From: VRUE01 sp963704545 | Lineage (GTDB): Bacteria > Actinomycetota > Thermoleophilia > Solirubrobacterales > 70-9 | DNA: 64,000 bases | Direction of reading: 5' to 3' | Assembly: GCA_963704545.1 (NCBI GenBank) | Contig: OY969915.1 | Span: 186,001-250,000, forward strand | The notes under the pieces: model-generated | Seen by the model: the letters and a program-made list of their open reading frames with translations, nothing else | Database searches by the model: none | Told to the model about the DNA's origin: nothing | Shown: positions 48,519-57,094 of the stretch, piece by piece | Position numbering within the stretch: position 1 is the stretch's first letter | Layout: every line of letters starts with the position of its first letter | Position numbers and translations under genes: made by a program

Positions 48519-49583
48519 GTGCCCACCTTCGACGCCCTCGCAGACCTCCCGCTGGAGATCGAGGGCTACGAGCTCCAGCCCCTGGAGCTGCACCTGCCCA
48601 GCTTCGAACGGCTTTCCACCGTCATCCACTTCTGGGGCGGTGGCGAGGACGGGCTGGGCGAGGACGTGACGTACGACCCGGTGGATCACATCGCCCTCCA
48701 GGACGCCGGACCGGCGCTCGACATCACCGGCTTCTCGACCCTAGGGGAGTTCTGCGAGCTGATGGGCGAGCTGGACACCTTCCCCGCCGAGCCCCAGCGC
48801 GAGGTCTCGCGGCTCTACCGGCGCTGGGCCTTCGAGTCAGCTGCCCTCGACCTGGCGCTGCGCCAGGCAGGCACCGGTCTCGCCGGTGCCCTCGGTCGCG
48901 AGCCCCGCCCGGTCGACTTCGTCTGCTCGATGCGGCTCTCGCGCGGCGAGGACCAGCCGTCGACGATCGAGACCCTGCGGGCCAAGCTCGACCGCTACCC
49001 CGGGCTGCGCTTCAAGCTCGACCCGACAAACGACTGGGACGACGAGCTGATCGCAGCGCTGGTCGAGACCGGCGCCGTCGACTCGCTCGACCTCAAGGGC
49101 TTCTACAAGGGCACCGTGGTCGACGTCGAGACCGACCCCGAGCTCTACGCGAAGCTGATCGAGGCCTTCCCCGACGCCTGGATCGAGGACCCCGACGTCA
49201 CCGAGGAGACGCGGCCGATCCTCGAGCCCGTCCGCGACCGCCTCACCTGGGACGCGCCGATCCACTCGATCGCCGACATCGAGGCGCTGCCCTGGCCGCC
49301 GAAGATGGTCAACGTCAAGCCCTCGCGGATCGGCGGCCTGCGCGAGCTCTGCGAGACCTACGACTTCTGCGAAGCCAACGGCATCGGCGCCTACGGCGGC
49401 GGCCAGTGGGAGCTCGGCGTCGGCCGCGGCCAGATCCAGGTCCTCGCCTCGCTCTTCCACCCGGACACGCCCAACGACACGGCGCCGCGCGGGTACAACG
49501 AAGCGGAGCCACCCGAGGGACTGCCGGCCAGCCCGCTGGAACCACGACTGAGTCCAGCCGGATTTCGGTGGAATGAAGGCTGA
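48519..49583 (+). CDS. Enolase-superfamily-like protein
   Basis: A 354-residue protein. The N-terminal capping region (IEGYELQPLELHLPSFERLSTVIHFWG) precedes a barrel with RFKLDPTNDW, DAWIEDPDV, VNVKPSRIGG and GIGAYGGGQWELGVGRGQI. This resembles mandelate racemase/muconate-lactonising proteins, although the KxK motif is partly replaced (RFKLD), so the catalytic type is unclear. Start GTG 48519 is preferred; the frame to 48474 is made of palindrome P3. The C-terminal stop lies in the left arm of the next P3 element (copy c). Confidence 0.75.
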   Translation: MPTFDALADLPLEIEGYELQPLELHLPSFERLSTVIHFWGGGEDGLGEDVTYDPVDHIALQDAGPALDITGFSTLGEFCELMGELDTFPAEPQREVSRLYRRWAFESAALDLALRQAGTGLAGALGREPRPVDFVCSMRLSRGEDQPSTIETLRAKLDRYPGLRFKLDPTNDWDDELIAALVETGAVDSLDLKGFYKGTVVDVETDPELYAKLIEAFPDAWIEDPDVTEETRPILEPVRDRLTWDAPIHSIADIEALPWPPKMVNVKPSRIGGLRELCETYDFCEANGIGAYGGGQWELGVGRGQIQVLASLFHPDTPNDTAPRGYNEAEPPEGLPASPLEPRLSPAGFRWNEG

Positions 49584-49678
49584 GGGGTCGAGTACCCCTC
49601 GTCCGTCCAATCGCCGGCCTAATTAGGCCGGCGATTTGAGTATCCGCCCGGCCGAGGGGTACTCGACCCCTCAGCCTT
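49576..49678. repeat. Palindromic element, family P3, copy c
   Basis: Outer arms 49576-49601 and 49653-49678 (26 bp, perfect), each with an internal inverted repeat (GAGGGGT-N5-ACCCCTC). Inner 28-bp palindrome 49609-49636 with TTGAGTATCCGCC. The left arm supplies the stop codon of the enolase-like gene. It lies between convergent genes. Confidence 0.93.
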
Positions 49679-49687
49679 CGGTTGCCG

Positions 49688-50221
49688 CTATCCGCCCATG
49701 CCCGCAGTCGGGGGAGCTGTGGGGTCAGACGACTCCGCGCCTGGGTTCTCGCGCGCGATGTAGTCCTCGGCCAGCAGCAGGTTGTCCTTCGAACGCTCGA
49801 CCACGTTGAGCAGGTCGCTCATAAGGGCGACCTCCTCGACCTGCTCCTTGACGAACCACTGCAGGAACTGCTCGGCGCGGTAATCCTTGATCTCGCGAGC
49901 GAGCTCGAAGAGGGCGAAGATCTCATCGCTGACCCGCTTCTCCTGTTCGAGCGCCATCCGCACGGGCGCGCTGCCGTCGGCGTAGGTCGTCTCCTGCGCT
50001 TTGATGTCCGGGATGTGGACCGCCTCGCCGACATCGAGCAAGTACTGGACCATCATCATCGCGTGCTCTCGCTCCTCCATAGCCTGCCGGTAGAAGAAAG
50101 CGGCAAGCCGGGGCAGCGTTTCCGCGTCGTAATAGACCGCTACTCCAACGTACTGCTGGGAAGCTGCGAACTCGTTGGCGATCTGCTCGTTAAGCGCGTC
50201 GGCAAAGCTTTTCTCGGCCAT
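49688..50221 (-). CDS. Bacterial non-heme ferritin
   Basis: A 177-residue four-helix ferritin: ANEFAASQQYVGVAVYYD, EEREHAMMMVQYL (di-iron EExxH-like site) and EQFLQWFVKEQVEEVALM. Ferritins oxidise Fe2+ and store iron in a 24-mer. An AAGGAG ribosome site precedes ATG 50221. The C-terminal tail is longer and Pro/Ala-rich. Iron control by the DtxR-like regulator at 10.6 kb is conceivable but not shown. Confidence 0.92.
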   Translation of the reverse strand: MAEKSFADALNEQIANEFAASQQYVGVAVYYDAETLPRLAAFFYRQAMEEREHAMMMVQYLLDVGEAVHIPDIKAQETTYADGSAPVRMALEQEKRVSDEIFALFELAREIKDYRAEQFLQWFVKEQVEEVALMSDLLNVVERSKDNLLLAEDYIARENPGAESSDPTAPPTAGMGG

Positions 50222-50289
50222 TTCTCTCTCCTTGCTCGGCGGGGCGGTTCTGTCCGCAACGTAGCTGAATCGGCAAATTCGGCTGGCCG

Positions 50290-50390
50290 AAGAGGCAGGG
50301 CGGACTCCCTCTCGGACGGGCGGATACTCAAAATGCCGGGCTAATTAGCCCGGCATTTGGACGTCCGAGAGGGTGTCCGCCCTGCCTCTT
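50290..50390. repeat. Palindromic element, family P3, copy d (inverted)
   Basis: Outer arms 50290-50316 and 50364-50390 (27 bp, one mismatch). Inner 28-bp palindrome 50331-50358, with GGCGGATACTCAA on its left. It lies between the ferritin start and the S51 peptidase end. Confidence 0.92.
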
Positions 50391-50395
50391 TCCCG

Positions 50396-51187
50396 CTACC
50401 CAAGCCACCCCGCCCGCTTACGCATCGATTTGATCCGGCGGAACTCGGCGATGTCCTCCCTTAGCGCCGCGGGAGCTGGGGCGGGAAGAAAGCGTGCTGG
50501 GAGGGGGGACTCGACGACTCCTGTGTCGGAGCCGGTGACCTTGTAGGCGCGGGCGCCGCGGCGGGCGGTGAGCGCGGATGGTGGGCCGGTGCCCTCCCAG
50601 AGGAGGCCGGCGTAGTCGTCGAGGCCGTAGCCGCCGGGCATGCCCCCGGCCACGGCATCGAGGTAGGCGGCGCGGCGCTCGGGCTCGTTGTTGTAGTGGA
50701 CGCAGAGGCTGCCGCCGAGCAGCCCCAGCCCGGCCTCCACCTCGGGGCGGCCCGAGGACTTGGTGATCCCGGCTTCGAACCAGCACATCGCACCGGCGCT
50801 CTGGCCGGCGAGGACGATGCCCTGCTTCCAGGCGATGCTGAGGATCGCGCTGAGTTCATGCGCCTCCCAGACGGCGAGCAGGTTGACCAGGCTGCCGCCG
50901 CCGACGTAGATCAGGTCCTGGGCGAGCAGGTGGTCGCGTAGCGCCATCGGCCGTCGTCCAAGACGGAAGAGCGAGAGGTCGGAGGGGTCGCAGGGTCGCT
51001 CGCCGAAAGCGGCGTAGAAGCGGCCGATCTGCTCGGAGGTGTCGCCGCTGGCAGTCGGCAGGATGCAGATCCGGGGCCGGCCCCCGGCCCGCTCGGTCGC
51101 AAGGCGCAGCATCAGCTCGCTGACCGCGCGGTCGGGCGGGCGCGAGCTGAAGTCGTGGCCGCCGAGGGTGAGGATGCGGGTGACCAT
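50396..51187 (-). CDS. Peptidase S51-family protein (cyanophycinase/dipeptidase E-like)
   Basis: A 263-residue protein. ICILPTASGD, LIYVGGGSLVNLLA and the nucleophile elbow GQSAGAMCWFE (Ser) match the S51 class of aspartyl dipeptidases and cyanophycinases. It is coupled to the upstream paralogue (overlap TGATG at 51187). Duplicated S51 genes in tandem suggest hydrolysis of Asp-containing peptides with different specificities. Cytosolic, no signal peptide. Confidence 0.82.
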   Translation of the reverse strand: MVTRILTLGGHDFSSRPPDRAVSELMLRLATERAGGRPRICILPTASGDTSEQIGRFYAAFGERPCDPSDLSLFRLGRRPMALRDHLLAQDLIYVGGGSLVNLLAVWEAHELSAILSIAWKQGIVLAGQSAGAMCWFEAGITKSSGRPEVEAGLGLLGGSLCVHYNNEPERRAAYLDAVAGGMPGGYGLDDYAGLLWEGTGPPSALTARRGARAYKVTGSDTGVVESPLPARFLPAPAPAALREDIAEFRRIKSMRKRAGWLG

Positions 51188-51948
51188 CAGGCAGCGATGG
51201 CGGTCGCGCTCCCCGCCATGGGAACGACCGGCAAGGGCGGGTCCGCGAGGTACGTGGTGGCCAGCTGCATCTCGACGACGTGGCCCCCGACCGCGTCGAG
51301 GCGGTACCCGCGTGCGGCCGGCCGCGAGGCGACGACCCGGTGGAGCTCCTCTCCGACGAAGTGCAGGGCCGCACCGTCCCGCGCCGCGTAGCCGGAGCGC
51401 ATCCCCGACCGCAGCAGCGCGTGGTAAGCGAGACCAAGCTCGGAGCCTGGCTCGTAGTGGACGCAGTTGCTGAAGGGCAGCAGGCCCAGCCCCTCGACCC
51501 GCCGCGGCGCCCCGTGGAAGCCGCTGAGCGCCTCGGCGAACCAGCAGAGCGAGCCGGCCGAGAGGCCGCAGAGGACGACTCCCGCCTCCCACGCCTCGCG
51601 CAGGATGGCGTCGATCCCGTGAGCCCGCCAGACGCCGATCAGGCTGACCACGCTGCCGCCGCCGACGTAGATCAGGTCCTGGGAGAGCAGGTGCTCGCGC
51701 AGGTCGGCGGGACCCTGCTCGCGCCGGAAGAGCGAGATGTGGCTGGCCTCGCAGGTCTCGGCCGGGAAGGCGCGATAGAAGCGGACGACGTAGTGGTCGG
51801 CGTCGCCGCTCGCCGAGGGCAGGAAGCAGACACGGGGGCGCTCGCGCGGGCAGAGCCCGAGCACGTACTCGTCGAGCAGGGGGTTGCCCGACTCCATCGA
51901 GAAGCCACCGCCGCCGAAGGCCACGATCTGACGAGGCGCAGTCTCCAT
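51187..51948 (-). CDS. Peptidase S51-family protein, upstream paralogue
   Basis: About 253 residues from ATG 51948 (TTG 51954 is an alternative). It shows VCFLPSASGDADHYVVRFY, LIYVGGGSVVSLIGVW and GLSAGSLCWFAEA (nucleophilic Ser), parallel to the downstream gene. Probable aspartyl-type serine peptidase; the pair may hydrolyse storage or dipeptides. The upstream region is shared with a divergent TetR gene. Confidence 0.8.
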   Translation of the reverse strand: METAPRQIVAFGGGGFSMESGNPLLDEYVLGLCPRERPRVCFLPSASGDADHYVVRFYRAFPAETCEASHISLFRREQGPADLREHLLSQDLIYVGGGSVVSLIGVWRAHGIDAILREAWEAGVVLCGLSAGSLCWFAEALSGFHGAPRRVEGLGLLPFSNCVHYEPGSELGLAYHALLRSGMRSGYAARDGAALHFVGEELHRVVASRPAARGYRLDAVGGHVVEMQLATTYLADPPLPVVPMAGSATAIAA

Positions 51949-52152
51949 CTGCAAATGGTCGCGCCGGGCGGGACGAGGATCGTTGTACAGGGGTCTGAGA
52001 TTCGACCCCGCCCGACCGCCCGCGTGTACATACACGGGCCGCCAGCTTGCTTTCCGGCCCGCTTTTTGGCACGCTGGTTACCTGTAGTCCAGCGGCAGCT
52101 GCCAGGGAGGTGGGCTAGACGGGCGATGGGGGCCCGAGCACACCATGCCGCG

Positions 52153-52803
52153 ATGACAAAGCCGATTCCCACCTCTTCACCCGCGGGGCAACGCCTGCCG
52201 GCCGCAGACCGGCACCAGCGCGAAGAGATCCTCGCGGCAACGATCCTCGTCATCGGCCGCAAGGGGTACAGGGACGCCACCGTGGACGACGTGATCGCGG
52301 AAGCCGGCGTCGACCGGGCCACCTTCGACGGGCAGTTCACCGGGAAGCACGAGTGCTTCCTGGCGGCCTACGACATGGCGGTCGAGCGGCTCTTTGCCAA
52401 GGTCAACGGCAGCTGCGACCGCAAGAAGGACTGGCTGGAACGAGTGCGGGAGGGCTTGGCGGCAATCGTCGACCTGTTCGTGCTCGAGCCGGAGCTCGCG
52501 CGCATCGCCGTGGTCGAGGCCATCACGGCCGGCGCCGAGGCGCGCCGGCGCCACTGGCACGCGATCTCCCGGTTCACGGAGTACCTGGTCGAGGGCCACG
52601 GGCTCGCCAACGGCAGAGAGCTGCCTGCCAGCATCTCGCTGATGTCGGCCGGCGCCGTCTCCGGCCTGATCTTCGAGGAACTGCTTGCGGGACGGCCAGC
52701 GGAGCTGCCCGCGCTGCTGCCCGACCTGCTCTTCGCGGTCCTCGTTCCCTACATCGGGCCGCGGGCGGCGGCGGCGGAGATGCGACGCGCCGGACGCGGC
52801 TGA
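52153..52803 (+). CDS. TetR-family transcriptional regulator
   Basis: A 216-residue protein. The HTH region is REEILAATILVIGRKGYRDATVDDVIAEAGVDRATFDGQFTGKHECF, with C-terminal ligand helices. ATG 52153 is chosen; ATG 52126 lies in frame with GGAGG upstream but 15 nt away. The 3' end overlaps the ECF sigma gene tail to tail by 55 nt. Target probably the divergent peptidase genes or itself. Confidence 0.8.
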   Translation: MTKPIPTSSPAGQRLPAADRHQREEILAATILVIGRKGYRDATVDDVIAEAGVDRATFDGQFTGKHECFLAAYDMAVERLFAKVNGSCDRKKDWLERVREGLAAIVDLFVLEPELARIAVVEAITAGAEARRRHWHAISRFTEYLVEGHGLANGRELPASISLMSAGAVSGLIFEELLAGRPAELPALLPDLLFAVLVPYIGPRAAAAEMRRAGRG

Positions 52804-53246
52804 GGCCGATCGGCGTCCTCGCCCTCGATCATCGCCTGGCGCAGTTTCAGCCTCAGCCGGTGCAGACGGACCTTGACGGTCCCGTCCGGCAGGCCCAACC
52901 GGCGCGCGATCGCCTGCTGGGTCAGATCCTCGGTGTAGCGCAGCCTCAGGAGCTGGCGATCGTCCTCATCCAGGCTCTCGAGGATTGCGTGGAGGTCCGC
53001 GCGCTCGACGGTCGAGGCGATGCGCTCGTCGTCGGCCCCCTCCTGCGTCTCGACCTCGGCGACCGGATCGGGGCGGACGCGTTCGTGCTGACGGTAGGCC
53101 TCGTTGCGGACGATCGTCGCCAGCCACTCGTTGCGCCGCTGGCCGTCACGGAGGGTGGAGCGCCGGCGCCACGCCCGCAGCAGAGCATCCTGGGCGATGT
53201 CCTCCACCTCGCTTGGATTATTGGTGTAACGGTGGGCGATACGCAC
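52749..53246 (-). CDS. ECF-type RNA polymerase sigma factor (possibly start-truncated)
   Basis: A 165-residue protein: region 2 (RIAHRYTNNPSEVEDIAQDALLRAWRR, WLATIVRNEAYRQ) and region 4 (LDEDDRQLLRLRYTEDLTQQAIARRLGLPDGTVKVRLHRLRLKLR). The only usable start is GTG 53246, which omits the first few residues of region 2.1 that are still encoded in frame upstream (WDEAHRFC), so the true start may be unusual. No anti-sigma factor is adjacent. It should redirect transcription upon an unknown signal. Confidence 0.8.
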   Translation of the reverse strand: MRIAHRYTNNPSEVEDIAQDALLRAWRRRSTLRDGQRRNEWLATIVRNEAYRQHERVRPDPVAEVETQEGADDERIASTVERADLHAILESLDEDDRQLLRLRYTEDLTQQAIARRLGLPDGTVKVRLHRLRLKLRQAMIEGEDADRPQPRPARRISAAAARGPM

Positions 53247-53449
53247 ACAGAACCGGTGCGCCTCATCCCACTGCCAATCCTCGCCGGAGTTTGAATTTTG
53301 GAGTGGGTAAACGTTGATTGCTCAACCGTACTACTTCTAAATTCAAAAAGGGGAAATTTAGTACTGAAATTTTCCTTACTTAGTTTTCACCCTCAGACTC
53401 CGCGGAGAAAACCGCTGCAACCAAACGAGGTGAACCCGAACAGCCGCCG
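53247..53449. other. AT-rich intergenic region upstream of the ECF sigma gene
   Basis: About 200 nt, much lower in GC than its surroundings. It contains the 9-bp inverted repeat TTTGAATTT (53290-53298) / AAATTCAAA (53339-53347) and a further AAATTT repeat pair near 53355-53372. It probably holds promoter elements for the ECF sigma gene. I see no gene in it. Confidence 0.5.
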
Positions 53450-53932
53450 TTAGAGACCGGACTGCGCCGAGGAGAGCAGATCGGAGGCGAGCGCCCAGCG
53501 ACGCTGCAGATCGCGTTCGATTGATTCGGTCTCACAGGCCGCCGTGGCGAGGCAATCCCCCCACACGTTGGCGGCGTCTATGTAGCGATTCAGCGCCCGC
53601 TCGCCGGGACCGGCGGCAACGAGAAGGCAGCCGACGGGGAGCCGATCGGCATGGATGCGGTCGTAGGCGCCCTGCACCTCCCCCAGCTCGTCCAGATAGT
53701 CCTCATAGCTCAGCCCCACAGCCAGGTCCTCGCGCAGGGTGTCCATCGAGCCGAGGAACGGGTGCAGCTGGGCCCGGCACCCGGCATCCGCAGCGGAGCG
53801 GGCAGCCGTCCTGGCCCCGCTGGGCGCCGCCGTGGCCTGCCCGGAGCCCGAGGTCGACTCGTCTCCACAGGCGGTGAGAACCAGTGTCAGGCTCAGCAGT
53901 ACGCCGAGTGTCGCCGCTTGGCTGAGCCGCAT
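53450..53932 (-). CDS. Small lipoprotein of unknown function
   Basis: A 160-residue protein from ATG 53932 with a signal peptide and lipobox (LTLVLTACGDES), a Ser/Thr/Ala-rich linker and then a helical cysteine-containing domain (CRAQLHPFLGSMDTLREDL, CLLVAAG, CLATAACETE). Four Cys may form disulfides. Unknown family. It is convergent with nothing and lies head to head with the SGNH gene. Confidence 0.7.
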   Translation of the reverse strand: MRLSQAATLGVLLSLTLVLTACGDESTSGSGQATAAPSGARTAARSAADAGCRAQLHPFLGSMDTLREDLAVGLSYEDYLDELGEVQGAYDRIHADRLPVGCLLVAAGPGERALNRYIDAANVWGDCLATAACETESIERDLQRRWALASDLLSSAQSGL

Positions 53933-53990
53933 CGGCTGGAGGCTAGCCCGTTGGGGGCGTGCCAACCTCTTTGGTGTAGAAATTCGGTCG

Positions 53991-54764
53991 ATGCCGAGAG
54001 CGCGCAAGCTCGCGACCGTGGCGGGGGCGCTTTTGACTGCTCTCGCCCTTGCCGCGCCCTCCGCGAGCGCAAGCAGCAACGGCAGCGTCCTGGTCGTCGG
54101 CGACAGCCTCCAAATCCTGACCTCCCCCTACCTCGAGCGGTACCTGCCCGGCGTGCCCCTCACCGTCAACACCGGGGGTGGCTACAACAGCTACCAGATC
54201 CTCGAACTGTTCAAGGAAAGCTACGACCCCTCCCAGTCGGTGATCGTCTTCGATGCGGGCACCAACGACAACCCTGCCTACCCGGAGATCCTCGCCGAGA
54301 ACCTGGCCGCGGTTGCCGCAACCGTCGGTGACAGGTGCATGGTCGTGCCGACCGTCCACGGATTCACCGTTGACGGCGTCGACAACACCGGTAAGAACCG
54401 TGTGGTCGAGGCATTCGCCGCCTCGCGCCCCGGCACACAGGTACCCGACTGGGCGGGAGCGGTCGCCACACACCCCGAGCTGATGCAGGCCGACAACCTG
54501 CACCCGATTTCGGAGGGCGCCGACCTCCGGGCACAGCTGATCGCCCGGGGAATCCAGGGATGCCTCGCCTTCACCTCAGCCCCTACGCGCGAGCCGGCCC
54601 TGGAATCCGGGCCGGACCTGTCCCCCGTCGCGAAGATCGCCAGACGGCAGGCCTCGGTGACCGAGGCAATAGGGATCGAGCTGGTCCGGAATCTCGTCGT
54701 GCAGATGGCACGGCGGCAGTTGCCGCTGGCGGCGATGCTTACCATGGTTTCCTCCTATGCCTGA
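53991..54764 (+). CDS. Secreted SGNH/GDSL-type hydrolase
   Basis: A 257-residue protein with a signal peptide (LTALALAAPSASA). SGNH blocks: VVGDSLQILTSP (Ser), GGGYNSY, DAGTNDNP (Asn) and NLHPISEGA (His). Such enzymes hydrolyse or transfer acyl groups on cell-wall glycans. Its 3' end overlaps the next gene by 8 nt (ATG 54757), so both are made together, and the neighbour is an acyltransferase with its own SGNH domain. An O-acetylation/deacetylation role is inferred. Confidence 0.78.
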   Translation: MPRARKLATVAGALLTALALAAPSASASSNGSVLVVGDSLQILTSPYLERYLPGVPLTVNTGGGYNSYQILELFKESYDPSQSVIVFDAGTNDNPAYPEILAENLAAVAATVGDRCMVVPTVHGFTVDGVDNTGKNRVVEAFAASRPGTQVPDWAGAVATHPELMQADNLHPISEGADLRAQLIARGIQGCLAFTSAPTREPALESGPDLSPVAKIARRQASVTEAIGIELVRNLVVQMARRQLPLAAMLTMVSSYA

Positions 54765-56694
54765 GCCCGTAAAGCGCGGCGAGCGCTACATGCCTGGGCT
54801 CGACGGCCTGCGCGCGATAGCCGTCCTCGGCGTGGTCTTCTACCACCTGGGATTCGGCTGGGCAGAGGGCGGGCTGCTCGGGGTCGGCGTGTTCTTCACC
54901 CTCAGCGGCTACCTGATCACCGACATCCTCCTCACCCAGGTGGGGCGGGGCGGGATCAAGCTGAAGTCGTTCTGGCTGGCGCGCGCCCGGCGCCTCCTGC
55001 CCGCACTGTTCCTGATGCTGACCGTGGTGATGGCCTGGGTGACGGTGATCGGGCCGCACCAGCCGGCGGACTTCCGCACCGCCGCACTGTCAGCGGTCGG
55101 TTACTTCAACAACTGGTGGCTGGTCTTCCACAACGTCTCCTACTTCGCCCGCTTCGCTCCTCCCTCACCGCTCAACCACCTCTGGTCGCTCTCGGTGGAG
55201 GAGCAGTTCTACATCTTCTGGCCGTTCCTGCTGATGGTCGGGATTCACTTCGTGCCGGAGGTGAAGAGCACGACCGGCGTACGCCTGAGGCTTGCCGGAG
55301 TCACCCTTTTCGCCGCGCTGTGCTCCGGCATCCTGATGGCGGTCCTCTACAGCCCATCGCTGGACCCCTCGCGGGTCTACTACGGGACCGATACCCGCGC
55401 CCTGGAGCTCCTCGTCGGGGCGGCCCTGGCGATGGTTTGGCCGAGTCGCCGCCTGCGGGCCGGGATCACCGCCCAGGCGCGCTGGACAATCGACGCGATG
55501 GGGGTCGTGGGGCTGCTCGTGATCGGGCTGATGTTCTGGAGCTCCAGCGAGTTCTCGCCCTTCCTGTACCGCGGTGGCTTCGCCCTGCTCGGGCTTGCCT
55601 CGGTGCTCGCCGTGGCCGCCCTCGCGCACCCCGCCTCGCGACTCGGCCCGATCGTCGGCTGCCGGCCGATGCGCTGGATCGGCCAGCGCTCCTACGGCAT
55701 CTACCTCTGGACCCTGCCGATCATCGTCCTGACCACGCCGGAGGGGTCGCTGGGCCGGGTCGACCTCCTCCGCGCCGTCCTCCAGGTCGCCGCGATCATG
55801 GGGATCGCGGAGCTCTCCTGGCGCTACGTCGAGGATCCGATCCGCCACGGCGCCCTGGGCAGGCTTTTGGGGCAGCTGCGAGCGGGGCGCTGGCGCCCCG
55901 CTCGGATGCCGCGACGCGGCTGGGCGCTCGTCACCGCCAGCGCCCTGGTCGCCGCCTTCGCCGTGGCCGGTCTCGCCGGAGTGGGGGTCTCCAACGAGTC
56001 GAGCGCGATCGGCTCCGCAACGGTGGCCAAGACGGTCACCGCGAAGGGCGTGAAACGCGCGCCGCTTGCGACCTCCTGCGAAGCAGTCGTACACATCGGC
56101 GACTCGACCTCGGAGGGCCTCGTCTCCGAAGAATGGCTGCCCCCCAGCGAACTGATCAGCTCCCAGTACGCGCGGGTCGGTGCGACCACCCAGCACCTCG
56201 AGGTCTCGGGCGCCCGCTCGATCTACGAGAACTACGAAGGGGAACCCAACGCCCAGGAAGTGGCGGAAGCCTGGACGAACGAAGGGTTCGACGGCTGCTG
56301 GGTGATCGCGATGGGCACCAACGAGGCGGCCAACGTCGCCGCGGGGTCGAGTGTCACCTACGACGACCGGATCGACAGCATGATGTCGACGATCGGCGAC
56401 AAACCGGTGATGTGGGTCAATACCAAGTCACTGGTCGCCAGCGGGCCCTATTCCGCCGCCAACATGAGGGAGTGGGACAAGGCGCTGCGGAGCGCATGCG
56501 ACCGCTACCCATACATGCGGGTATACGACTGGGCCTCCGACGTGAAGGACGCCTGGTTCATCCCCGACGGCATCCACTTCACCTCGCCGGGGTACGCTGA
56601 ACGCGGCCGACTGATCGCCGACGCCCTGCTGGACGCGTTCCCCAACGACGAGCAGCTGGAGATGGCGGACAAGGACAACTGCCTGATTTCGTAG
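54757..56694 (+). CDS. Membrane acyltransferase 3 with C-terminal SGNH domain (OafA/OatA-like)
   Basis: A 645-residue protein. About ten membrane helices (residues 18-400) follow the acyltransferase-3 pattern: GLDGLRAIAVLGVVFYHLGF, LGVGVFFTLSGYLIT, and NHLWSLSVEEQFYIFWPF. The C-terminal extracytoplasmic domain has SGNH motifs HIGDSTSEG (Ser), MGTNEA and DGIHFTSPGYAERG (His). Such proteins O-acetylate surface polysaccharide or peptidoglycan. It overlaps the upstream SGNH hydrolase gene. Confidence 0.88.
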   Translation: MPEPVKRGERYMPGLDGLRAIAVLGVVFYHLGFGWAEGGLLGVGVFFTLSGYLITDILLTQVGRGGIKLKSFWLARARRLLPALFLMLTVVMAWVTVIGPHQPADFRTAALSAVGYFNNWWLVFHNVSYFARFAPPSPLNHLWSLSVEEQFYIFWPFLLMVGIHFVPEVKSTTGVRLRLAGVTLFAALCSGILMAVLYSPSLDPSRVYYGTDTRALELLVGAALAMVWPSRRLRAGITAQARWTIDAMGVVGLLVIGLMFWSSSEFSPFLYRGGFALLGLASVLAVAALAHPASRLGPIVGCRPMRWIGQRSYGIYLWTLPIIVLTTPEGSLGRVDLLRAVLQVAAIMGIAELSWRYVEDPIRHGALGRLLGQLRAGRWRPARMPRRGWALVTASALVAAFAVAGLAGVGVSNESSAIGSATVAKTVTAKGVKRAPLATSCEAVVHIGDSTSEGLVSEEWLPPSELISSQYARVGATTQHLEVSGARSIYENYEGEPNAQEVAEAWTNEGFDGCWVIAMGTNEAANVAAGSSVTYDDRIDSMMSTIGDKPVMWVNTKSLVASGPYSAANMREWDKALRSACDRYPYMRVYDWASDVKDAWFIPDGIHFTSPGYAERGRLIADALLDAFPNDEQLEMADKDNCLIS

Positions 56695-56707
56695 ACGGTT
56701 TTGGTAG

Positions 56708-56783
56708 GGGACGCCGGCGCCCCTCCCCAAAACGCTCGGCGGGAGCCTCGCTTGAGTGTTTTGGGGAGGGGCGCCGGCGTCCC
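56708..56783. repeat. Palindromic element, family P2, copy e (inverted)
   Basis: 26-bp perfect arms (56708-56733 and 56758-56783) with a diverged core (GCTCGGC-N-GCCTCGCTTGAGT). It follows the acyltransferase gene and adjoins a structured intergenic region, as copy d does. Confidence 0.92.
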
Positions 56784-57094
56784 TTCAGCAGCGCACGAAG
56801 CCTCGAAGCTCTTCTCCGAAGCGTCTCATCGGCTCCCCGAGAGCGACAGATGCCTGGGTGCAGTTTTCGGGCGCCCCAAGCTCTTTTAAAAGAGCTTGGG
56901 GACCCTGGGACGGGTTCGCAATCTGAGCGTTACTCGGTGACGTGTTGGAAGGAGCCTGGGTGGCCTTCAGGCGAATGTCGCGAAGCGGCGGAAATGCAAT
57001 CCGGTGCTTGCGCGGCCGCAGGCCGCGCTCCTGGTTGCACCGCGCTCACGCGCGGTGCTCAATTCGACTGGAGGACGGCCAGGCTCCCCCTACC
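56784..57094 (-). ncRNA. Candidate structured intergenic RNA/repeat, copy 2
   Basis: About 310 nt. It contains a perfect 28-bp palindrome (56874-56901), two further hairpins near 57010-57060 (GCGCGGCC-GCA-GGCCGCGC and GCACCGCG-N6-CGCGGTGC), and the ordered blocks AGCTTGGG, CTCGG, GTTGGAAGGA (56944-56953), GGACGGC (57073-57079) and CCCCCTACC also seen at 29990-30200. On the minus strand it starts at the SpoIID-like stop codon. Identity unknown. Confidence 0.4.
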
